The notes under the pieces were generated by a model, which was given only the letters and a program-made list of their open reading frames with translations, was not told where the DNA came from and did not search any database. From Echinometra lucunter (lineage: Eukaryota > Echinodermata > Echinoidea > Camarodonta > Echinometridae), in the NCBI GenBank assembly GCA_029962745.1, contig CM057166.1, forward strand, positions 881,714-945,713: a stretch of 64,000 nt of DNA, read 5' to 3'. This document shows positions 1 through 8,957 of this stretch, in pieces. Made by a program: the position numbers and the translations under genes. Position 1 is the stretch's first letter; the number at the start of each line of letters is the position of its first letter.

Positions 1-739
1 TATAATTTAGATCCATTTGAAGGAATGGGAAGGAAATAAGATACTTTATCACCCTATGGAAATCTAAATTTTGTCATCCTAAGGTGTAAAAATCAAATAT
101 TTCCCAAGAATTTGTTAATTATTGTACTAATTGTAGTGATTTTGATCCTCAGCTATAGAGGTTGGCAGCCATATAAATTTGCACTGCTCACCATGCCAAT
201 GCTCCCCTGTGTGACTGAAGCATGGCAACATGTACCAGAGCCCACACTACCCCAACAGGACCCTACTGTTAGGCTAACATTAAATTTCCTGGAATGTTTT
301 TTTTTTGTAAATTAGTCTCATATTGGAGTAAAGCTTCACAAATGTTGATTTAGCCCTTGAACATGTTGAAAGATACATGTAATGACTTTCATAAATTATA
401 GAGTGCCTTTTCAAATCTAGATACAAAGCACATCAAAGAGAGACAGAGTACAGACAAAATTAAGAATGAGACTGATATGCACTTGTCGAATACCAACAAT
501 CATAAGCAGTGAATAGAGTGATAATTAAATGTTGACATCTTACTAATTCTTGGCATTTATTTAAGAGGTTCCTGAAGACACATTATTTTCTCAAGTTTCT
601 GCTGTGTAACTTACAGACATGTCAAGTCTCACACATTAGACGTGAGACTCCCACATTGGGGGCTCTTGCTCATCCCAAAAAATTTCTTTCTCATGCCTAC
701 ATCACAGTCTATTCCCATATATATTGTACAAAATGCCTG
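1..739. other. Non-coding, nothing recognised
   Basis: AT-rich sequence with only short open frames. No splice-flanked exon or repeat family is recognised. The LINE remnant begins near the right edge. Confidence 0.5.
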
Positions 740-1885
740 GCGATCTCACACTTCCAGTCAGTGTTTACAGCCAAAAACACAAATAATGTTCCACAGCCTG
801 AAGGACTGCCCTCCCCAAGCATGGAAGACGTACAGGTGACATCAGATGGAGTCAAGAGGCTGCTAGCGTGTCAACAAGGCAACTGGGCCGGATAGTATCC
901 CTGGCTGCTTCCTGAAATGTTTTGCCAAGGAATTAGCACCTATTCTGGCCTACATATTTCAACAGTCTCCCACTACCGGATGCGTTCCCTCTGATTGGAA
1001 GTTGGCAAACGTAGCTAGCACCAATCTTCAAAAAAGGAGACCGCTGCATCGCATCCAACTATCGTCCAGTATCCATCACAGCCATCTGTAGCAAGATTAT
1101 GGAACACATCATCTTCAGCCAAGTGGTGGACCATTATGAGGACAATGACATCCTACATGATTCCCAACACAGCTTCCGACCTGGACACTCCTGTGAGACA
1201 CAGCTGATAACAACTTGCGATGAGCTAGCTCGATCCCTTGACTTGAGGGAGCAAGTTGATACCATTGTATTAGACTTCTCCAAAGTCTTTGATCAGGTCC
1301 CTCATGAGCGTCTCTTGCAGAAGCTAGACCACTATGGTATTCGGGGTCACTTACTACTGTGGATCCGAGCTTTCCTTACTGAGAGATCCCAACAGGTTGT
1401 CGTAGATAGCAAATCATCCGATTGGACTCCTGTTTCATCAGGTGTTCCACAAGGAACAGTACTCATTCTGCTCCTCTTTATCACTTACATCGATGACATT
1501 CCCAATGGCATCTCCTCAAAGCTAAGACTGTTTGCAGATGATTGTCTCATCTATCGACCCATCCGTGACCTGCATGACCACCATATCCTGCAACAGGACC
1601 TTGATCTTCTCCACCAGTGGTCAGTTACCTGACAGATGAGATTCAATACCGATAAATGTCACCTTCTTCGGTTCACACTCAAACATAACAACCTAGAAGG
1701 CCACTACCATCTTGGCAACATCCAACTATCAGAAGTCAAGGAATATAAGTTCTTGGGTATCACACTCACAAGCAACTTGTCCTGGCAACATCACATCAGT
1801 GGAATAACATCAAAAGCAAACCAAATGCTTGGCCTCATCTGTAGAAATCTCAGACGATCCTCCAAGAAGATACGCCAACAACAGA
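740..1885 (+). pseudogene. Degenerate LINE reverse transcriptase (CR1/jockey-like), broken
   Basis: This is the reverse transcriptase part of a non-LTR retrotransposon, which would copy element RNA at a nicked chromosomal site. The pre-RT linker and N-terminal RT (about 740-1020) read NKATGPDSIPG and then VPSDWKLANV. RT motifs follow in the frame opened by the Met at 1099: SFRPGHSCETQL, LDFSKVFDQVPHERLL, SGVPQGT, and the catalytic box LRLFADDCLIY at about 1530-1555. Breaks seen: a frameshift near 868, another near 1014-1021, and TGA at 1630-1632 where the family has Trp. The usual GPLLF after SGVPQGT has become ILLLF. Similarity stops after KKIRQ near 1880, so the thumb and C-terminus are missing. 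It is a dead fragment. Family assignment rests on motif recognition; CR1, Rex1 or jockey-like relatives are not separated. Confidence 0.88.
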
Positions 1886-2715
1886 AGCACAGTCAGGAAG
1901 GAAGTGTTCCGATACAGGTGCAGTAAGTTTCTTCACAAATCTAAACAGCTGCTTAGTGTTGCATTGTTCTATCGTTGATGTTAAGTAGTGGGACTTAGAT
2001 TCCATTAGAAGTTGGTCATACAAACGACACTGTACACAATACAGATGTCTGTCTATTTCAAGATTGGACTTCATCCATTTACGCTCAGCTCGACAACGTA
2101 GCCACTTCGCCTCCTGAACTTCATCACTGAACCAAGGGGGAAGATGATCGAAGAGACACAGTTATTGGGCGCTCTGATGCATGTTTGTCCAGAAGTTCAC
2201 GCATGACACAGATAAATTTGTCGGCGAGAAGCGATGGATCCTCTGGGCTACTATGTTGGAGACTAGAAATAGTATGTCACTCCTAAAGTCATCACGATTT
2301 ATCTCAAAAAGCTTCCAGCACTTGATGAACTTTTTCAGAGCCCGTGGACGATGAAATTTCAATACCATGAGAATAGCTTTGTGATCTGATGGGAGCCCAG
2401 ACTTCAAATTGACGTTAGTAACTAAGTCACTTGTTTTCTCAGATAGAACAATATCCCAAGACATGACCAGCTTCGTGTGTAGATGTGACAAGCTGTTTTA
2501 AACCAGCATCATCGAGTATGTCAAGAAAGGCCTTGGCTTCTCTGTTGTGGACATCATCGACATGGATATTAAAATCTCCAACCAGAATAGTTCTGCATTC
2601 AGATGATGTAGTGGACTCAATGAATAAGGGTGGAGAACTCCTGCATGAATGTGTCAAACCTTAGGTTGTTTTTGCGAGATGGAGGAGGTCGATAAACTGC
2701 ACAGATGTCACTTAA
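1886..2715 (-). pseudogene. Degenerate LINE endonuclease (APE-type) and linker, inverted
   Basis: Read on the minus strand this is the 5' half of a LINE ORF2, an apurinic-like endonuclease that nicks target DNA, followed by the linker before the RT. Motifs in order: AVYRPPPS near 2690, ILVGDFNIHVDD near 2575 (the Asn/His region), LPSDHKAILMV near 2390 (catalytic His), then a linker ending FVKKLTAPVSEHFLPDC near 1890. An extra base near 2465 shifts the frame between GHVL and DIVLSEKTS, and another break precedes IESTTSS. It abuts the RT half on the opposite strand, so the two halves face tail to tail. Together they supply roughly the two complementary parts of one ORF2, and they may derive from a single rearranged element (inference). 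Confidence 0.8.
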
Positions 2716-2740
2716 CACTTAATTCTAACTCTATGTTAAC

Positions 2741-3264
2741 CTTCACGGGAAGACTTCTTTTTGCGACAGCCACCCAAATTTAGGGATACGACTTGGAATG
2801 ATATTCTAGAGTCTAGATCTAGGTCTATAACTAATTTAGAGGATATCACCCATAAAAATCCTATGAATATCACAATATGGTTTATTCCATCAAAATTAAT
2901 GTCAAAATTAAAAGCTTACCTGAGCTGTGATACCGTGCATTACACATTGACCTCGGTTTATTTAGTCAGAAAAGTAAGAGCAATGCATCCTGGGAGTTTA
3001 ACTAATCCGGACTTCCGGCTTCTGGTTTATAATCATTAGGAGACCCTTCACTTTCAACGATCTCTCACTAGCGCAGTCGGTAAGGCATCGGTCTTGAGAA
3101 GTGAATGGTCTGATGGTACAGGTTCGAGTCTCGTCACGTATGGCAAGTCAAGAAGCAAATGAAAGAGAATCCCTTAAGAAGAAAGGTGAAAGTGAAGAGA
3201 TCCATTTTTTACTTAGAAAATTTGGGTGGCTGTCGCAAGAGGAAGCCTTTCCACTTTCACTGCT
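2741..3264. mobile_element. Short DNA element with TIRs enclosing a tRNA-like segment
   Basis: TTGCGACAGCCACCCAAA at about 2761-2778 is repeated as its exact reverse complement at about 3219-3236. Weaker complementarity extends outward for about 20 bp (GGAAG.CTTC on the left, GGAAGCCTTTCC on the right). Between them, 3066-3135 carries an A-box-like stretch (AGCGCAGTCGGTAAGGC) and a B box (GGTTCGAGTCTC), as in tRNA-derived SINE heads. No coding frame is recognised. It could be a MITE that captured a SINE head, or chance juxtaposition. The exact termini and TSD are not resolved. Confidence 0.5.
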
Positions 3265-3310
3265 AGGACTGTTGGTAGGCCTATTCAACAAGTGAATGTC
3301 AATCTTATTC

Positions 3311-3802
3311 TTAAAGACATTGGTTAACATTGTTATGATTTTTAACAAATCTTGTTTTGTTACTTGAAAATGGGATAAACTTAAGAGTTATAGTGTAAAG
3401 TCTGAGAGTTTCAAAGTATAATATCCACAGGAAGTATTTTTAAATATCAAAAATGTGAACCGATGTTTGAGAAATATACGAGGGTCGGTTGCATAGAAAA
3501 GACATAAAGAGTGCGTATGCGCGTATGACTCACCTTACCGTACTGTGTGTATTGGTGTATCACGCGACGGGAGGCACATAACGGCATTTTCAAATTCAAG
3601 CAAAGTGGTCCTCTTCATCATGATTGCCTCGTGAGACGAAGGATAATAAAATCACCGTTTGCGTCTAACTTACACTTTTTCATTCCAAATTATGGTTAGT
3701 TACAGGGTTTTTGAGTACAAATACAAGTACTCATACACATGTTTCATCTTAGTTTGAGAATTTTTTAAATCAGCTACTCATAAAGTCAGCCAATGCCTTT
3801 AA
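3311..3802. repeat. Dispersed element family R2, copy 1 (TTAAAGRCATTGG termini)
   Basis: A 492-bp repeat with a close second copy at 33551-34045. The left end reads TTAAAGACATTGGTTAAC and the right end GCCAATGCCTTTAA, so the termini are inverted repeats of about 13 bp and both carry TTAA. Shared internal landmarks include GCGTATGACTCACCTTACCG and TGGTGTATCACGCGACGGGA. No coding capacity is seen. Probably a non-autonomous DNA transposon (inference). Confidence 0.65.
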
Positions 3803-4351
3803 TTTTTATTTTTAGGCAAATGTCACGTCTCTCTATCTCTCACAGTGCACTCACGTCACAGTGAGTCAGTCAGTATTACTCGCCTCTCAATCTCATGCCA
3901 CATTAACTCTAACGTACGGAGCTCCGTGGAGTAAATGCGCATCAGCTAGTCAATGACGGGTAAATGTGTCTCTGTTACCGAAAAAAAGTTAGATTCTCAC
4001 CTGGTAAATGTTCCATTTTCTGAGTCTGTAGATAACTAAATACTGTACTTTTAAAGTTAAACAAAAACAACTAAACATAGGAAGCTGTGATGTCTGTCTG
4101 TGAATGTGATCATACACGTTCAATGTCAATGTTTACATTCGTGGCCCTTAACCTTTCTCGCAACGTGTGCGCGTGTGACGTGCACAATAAATTCATGATG
4201 ACTGCACTGGCGCGCGCATTGTCTGGAGGTGTGTCATTATGAACCAATCAAATCACTGTTTATAAGTGATGGACTCCTAATATGGTCATCTATTTAGCAG
4301 GTCTCTCTTACAATGTTTGAATATTATAAAACCTACCACAGCGGCGGGAAA
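3803..4351. other. Non-coding spacer before tRNA-Pro
   Basis: Unique-looking sequence with no recognised gene. Confidence 0.4.
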
Positions 4352-4423
4352 GGCTTGTTGGTCTAGTGGCATGATTCTCGCTTAGGGTGCGAGAGGTCCC
4401 GGGTTCAATTCCCGGACAAGCCC
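4352..4423 (+). tRNA. tRNA-Pro (anticodon AGG)
   Basis: A 72-nt complete cloverleaf. The acceptor stem GGCTTGT pairs perfectly with ACAAGCC at 4416-4422, with C at the discriminator position. The A box is TGGTCTAGTGGCATGAT. The anticodon arm is TCTCGCTTAGGGTGCGAGA with AGG at 4384-4386. The TPsiC arm GTCCCGGGTTCAATTCCCGG contains a canonical B box. A run of five T at 4426-4430 and a longer T tract at about 4439 can end RNA polymerase III transcription. No intron. It decodes proline CCU and, by wobble, other CCN codons. The perfect stems suggest a functional gene rather than a SINE head. Confidence 0.95.
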
Positions 4424-4829
4424 ACTTTTTGGCTGCTTTTTTTTTTTAATGTTTCTGACTTTACGTGTTACTCCTTTTCAGCTTCCAAAAGTAGTGTAGA
4501 TGTCCTCTAAAGTTGTATGAGAAAAGTAGGAAATGGTTGCTACTAATGCTAGATTAGAAGAGTGTGATAACATACCAACCGATCACTATGGATCAAATCA
4601 TGGGTCTAGTTCGCCCACTCCCTCTCCCCTCTGAAATGATGACGTTACACTAGTTCCCCCCCCCCACCACCAAAAAAAAAAATATTGGGTCCACATCCCT
4701 CTCCCTCCAAAGAAATATCAGGAGAGAATCCATCTTTTAAAAAAAAATCGATTGATGTCAGTTATGGGCACCGTTTCATGAAAGTTGTCAGCACTGACAA
4801 GTTGTCATTCTCTGACAATCATGGGCGTC

Positions 4830-5170
4830 AATCCATTTTCCAGTTTGGGGGGGGGGGGACACAGTCCAAAAATTTCCTGATAAACGAAGTGACACACGCA
4901 GAAATTTCTCCGGGGAGGGGGGGGAAGACGCGTAAAAATTTTCGAAGAAACTCGAAAGCAAGGGAGCGAAGTGACCGAGCTTGTCATGAGGGCGCTTTTG
5001 CATTTTTCAAAGTGAAATCGAAGGATTTGGTGCACACTATGGTGAATTTTGTGACAATTTTCAGTAAAAAATAGTAAATTTTCAAAATTTCGAGGGGGGG
5101 CAACTGCTCCCCTGCCCCCCGCTGCGTAGCCAATGGGTGTCTCTATTTCTATTTTTGGGGGGAGCAAGGG
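4830..5170. repeat. G-run dispersed repeat
   Basis: Starts near a G12 run (about 4847-4858) and includes further runs GGGGAGGGGGGGG and GAGGGGGGG. It holds a segment reading CGAAAGCAAGGGAGCGAAGTG and ends with CCCCGCTGCGTAGCCAATGGG. A related arrangement, GGGG flanks around a short low-coding body and on the other strand, occurs at 7715-8030. Homopolymer runs make it assembly-sensitive. No gene. Confidence 0.5.
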
Positions 5171-5189
5171 CGGCGATATCAGAATGAGG

Positions 5190-6640
5190 GGAGGTACCAG
5201 CGAAAAGGGCATTCTTCAAAAGAGGGGCACTAACAAAGAGGGAACAAAGATTGGAAAATACTGTTCATTCTCTGGAACACACTTTCAAGAATTATTATGT
5301 TACATGTATTTTGTCATTTATGTAATAACTACTTTGTAGTTGTAAAGACTGCCCTTATTACTCATTAGCGAGCGAGCGAAGTGAGCGGGCAAAATAATTT
5401 AATTTCTTTTGTGAAAACCACATTATTTGCATTATTCAGAGTTAGTGATGATAAAGATTCAAAAAATATTTCAGGGTTCTTCTTTATCATTGTTATTTTC
5501 ATCACTTAAGCTTGTAGCTTTCCCCTATTGACCAAGCTATAATTTCAGTGCAGATTTAAGCTGTAATCACGAGCTATACCATGTATACTATTAGAGAAAA
5601 AATCCTCAAAAGTGAAATATTAATTGGGGAATAGATAAGACTTTATATCTACAACACACTTGGTGTGGCATGCCTGAAATGAGAGGAGTTTTTTTTTGGG
5701 GGGGGGGAGAAAAAATATCCTCATTGCTTCAATTTAGTTCCTGTTACAATATTGGATGCTTGTGCCCTAAGCTAAGCTCTTGCCTCCTGATCCACTGTAC
5801 TGCCTCACACATTGATCAATAATAAGGGAATCTGCTCTTGTATGAAACTTATTTAGAGCTAGGTATAGTGCTGTTTTGGAGACTTGGATCACTTGCTATT
5901 CTTTCTAGGTGTGAAAAACGGATAATTAACATAAATGGAATGGTACAGAAAAGGAGCACTAATCGGACGCAAAAGGGACATAATCAGATTTGGAAAGGCA
6001 CTTGTCATGCTCTTCGGAAGGGAAATTGCAATAATCATTACGAAAAAGGGCACTATATAAAAACGGAACCTGTGGACACTCATTAGTATAGTGAAAAGGG
6101 ACACAAATAAGATTAGAGGGGGCACTTATAATGAGAAAATGGCATTTATTAGAAATCAAAGTCGACAGTATTGTGAAATCATGTATTATGTATCAACTTA
6201 AAAGAAGAGGGGAACATGCTGGAATGGAAAAGGGAAACATCAGAAAACAAAAGGGCCACTTTTGGCACGTAGGCCTGTAGAACGTACAAGAAAGAGAAAT
6301 GGGAGAAACCAAATTTACAAAGGAAAAGGGGCATTCGTCCAAAGAAAATTGAGGCATGTATCAGATTTCATATGGGGCAGTTTCCAAAGTGCAATAGGAA
6401 ACTTTTCACAGGTGAATGGGGGCACTCAGCAGAAGGGGAATCACATAATAAAAATTATATAAGAGCAATCAAAAGGGGAACTCATCACATTTCAGTAAAA
6501 GGACATTATTTTATAGAAGTAAAAAGGGCAGAAGGGAAAAGAGGGCTATGGAAAAGGGAAAAGGGTCAACTGCCGGTGGAAAACGGTGCAGTCGTAAAAT
6601 TTAAGAAGGGTGACTTTAATCGAAAAATGACACTTCTCTG
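5190..6640 (+). repeat. Irregular array of spaced AAAAGGGRCA-like motifs
   Basis: About 25 occurrences of a short motif close to AAAAGGG(G)CAC, all on the + strand, sit 15-70 bp apart. They fall near 5205, 5221, 5950, 5970, 5993, 6043, 6093, 6115, 6226, 6248, 6325, 6416, 6470 and 6523, with a sparse interval at about 5340-5880. The sequence between motifs is AT-rich and not obviously repeated, so this is not an ordinary tandem repeat. No TIRs or coding frames are recognised. Confidence 0.5.
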
Positions 6641-8390
6641 CAAATTTTATTGTACGAAAGTGGAAATTCTTTTTGCCCAATTGATCGTGGGCCCGGTAGC
6701 CACTGAGCAGCGCCAGATCGACGTTGCTCTATCCCTTTCAATTCTTGAACGCCAAAGAAGCTAGCAGCAACTCCTATCTTTTAACGTCTTTTGGAGTGAT
6801 TAAAAGATTTTGACTTGCAGAACTACAAAACGTACCGTGGGAATCTGTTCATGTTGGAATACTGGGAAACTCATTTGTGCTACAATACATTAATTTTTAC
6901 AATTAAGTATATCATATATCGGTCACGGTCAGAGGGTGCAGTTCCTAAGCTAGATAGATTGTTTAAAATAATATTGTAATATAAGGATGAGGAAAAAGAG
7001 TTAGCTATAAAAAGAAACAAACTAGGTAAACATCTACAAAAATGGGAAAGTATTAAATTACAACCAGTGTCAAGGCATCTATCTTCTGATTCAAATCATC
7101 AAGATTGAAAGCAGTCGGTGGGTGCGGGTGTGTGTGGGTGTGTGTCGTGTGGTCGATGGATGTGTGTGCTGACGTAGTTTTTTTTTTTTTTTTTTTTTTT
7201 GGGGGGGGGTCGGGAGGGATGATAAAGGTGTATGTGTGTATGCATGTATTTTTTAAAAATATATATATAAGGGGTTTCATTCCTTCTTGTTTCTTTTGCT
7301 CATTGATTGATGTCTTATATACAAAAATATGCTATGCAAACAAAATGAAGACTTGTATTATATTAGTTTGCTTGTATTGATTTATATGGATGTACTGATG
7401 TTTATTTTGAATGAAATCTCTAATAAAAACATTATGGAAAAAAATCACTACCATTTTCCCCCAGTCATTGCACATCTTCAAAATTGTCATTGCATCATAT
7501 TTTCTTGAATATCTAGCCGATCTGACCTTTTTCTTCCATTATTCTTTATTTTCCTTGAGGACCTGTTTATAATTTTTGTTTTCTTGTCAGCAGAGCTAGA
7601 CTCCTATTGTTATTGTTTTTAAAATTTTTATTTTTTTTATAGCACAGAACCCCAAAATATTTGGCCCATTTTGCCACGACCAAGTATCACCAAAGATAAC
7701 ATGGGTGTCAACAGGCGGGGGGGGGGGGGGGGGGACATGTCCCCCCTCCACTTTGAAAAGTGGGGGGGGGGACATCATATCATTTGTCCCCCCCCCCCCC
7801 CCATTTTGGGGGATCAGAAGTAAAAGAAGCGTTTAAAGTAGACAAAAGACTCTGTAAATATGCACCAAATTGCATTATTTCAAGCAAGAAATGCAAAAAG
7901 CTCCCTACCATGGGAGGGGGACACCTCTTCCCACACCCTTCCCCCTTGCTCACTTCGCGAGCTCGGGCTCGGTCACTTTGTTCCCTCGCTAATGGTCCCC
8001 CCCCCCCCACTTCTCAGAACAGGTTGACGCCCTTGAAAGATAATCATCATCATCATCTGGTATACAGGAATGAGGTAGTCCTGTGAATCTCTCGGTCGTC
8101 TTCAAAGAAAAAATTAGTTCATGTAAATTGCAGGAAGGGGAAAAATGAGAGCCTCAGGAACATTGCTGTTAAGTAAAATCAAAACTTTTCTTCTCTTTTA
8201 TAGAAGATCTAAGTCAATGTATTTCGCGTTCATGTCGGCAATTTGTTTCGCTGTTCAAAATGCTTGGCCGTTTCGACCTTGCCAAGCCAAAGTTTATATA
8301 GGCCTGTCTCTGATTTTTATGCTGGATATTATGGGTATAACTGCTATATTTGTTATTTCTTCACATATATTATTTCGATATCTAATTATT
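6641..8390. other. Non-coding; homopolymer and G-run repeats
   Basis: No gene recognised. Contains a TG-rich stretch followed by T22 and G9 runs (about 7110-7210), and a repeat bounded by long G and C runs (about 7715-8030). The runs give spurious Pro- or Gly-rich open frames. Confidence 0.5.
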
Positions 8391-8419
8391 TAGTTATGTA
8401 TTATTATTTTAAATATGTA

Positions 8420-8482
8420 TTATTTCGATATTATTTTGATATTATTTTGATATTATTTTGATATTATTTTGATATTATTTCT
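8420..8482 (+). repeat. Short tandem repeat, TATTATTTTGA-type unit
   Basis: Five or more near-identical copies of an 11-12 bp unit (GATATTATTTT). It lies upstream of the first PARK7 coding exon. Confidence 0.8.
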
Positions 8483-8873
8483 ATTTATATATTATTCGTG
8501 TTGCCTATTCATTTCTTCTTTGTTGTTTCTGAACAGACCTGATGAATGATGGCCGAAAGCTTGTCAATGAAAGAAAAGTTCAAAAGGATCATTGTGATCG
8601 AGAGCTACGTCAGCTTCATTCTCCATTTTCTTTCACTGCTATATTTGTTAAATATAGATTTACAATTTTACATATATTTTCTTGTGATGCCTTGTGCTTC
8701 GCTTTGTTACAATTTTGTTAATTATTATTGAAATTTCTTCTCGATCTATTCCTCCCCCCCCCCCAAAAAAATCTGGTTTTTATTTTTGCTTTTGTTTTTG
8801 CATGTTGACACTACAGTAAACAGTACCTGGGTCGATTTTAGGCTTGGTAAAGTGACTGACAAAAAGAGCTTGA

Positions 8874-8957
8874 ATGATGTCTGTGATGCTAATTTTGTCT
8901 CCTGGGGCGGAGGAAATGGAAACTGTCATCCCTGTAGATGTGTTGAGACGGGCTGAG
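8874..8957 (+). CDS. PARK7: PARK7 coding exon 1
   Basis: 28 codons, from ATG at 8874 to GCT GAG. The donor is GAG|GTTAGA, a weak but valid GT site, phase 0. It holds the start and the catalytic Glu in GAEEMETV. A possible acceptor (TTTTAG, 8841) just upstream would allow a spliced 5' UTR. Confidence 0.92.

Noticed and set aside
740..2715. Twin-primed LINE insertion
   Set aside because: Twin priming yields a head-to-head junction; here the halves meet tail to tail.
5838..6764. Short frames in the AAAAGGGRCA field
   Set aside because: The motif recurs in different frames, and no peptide repeats in register.
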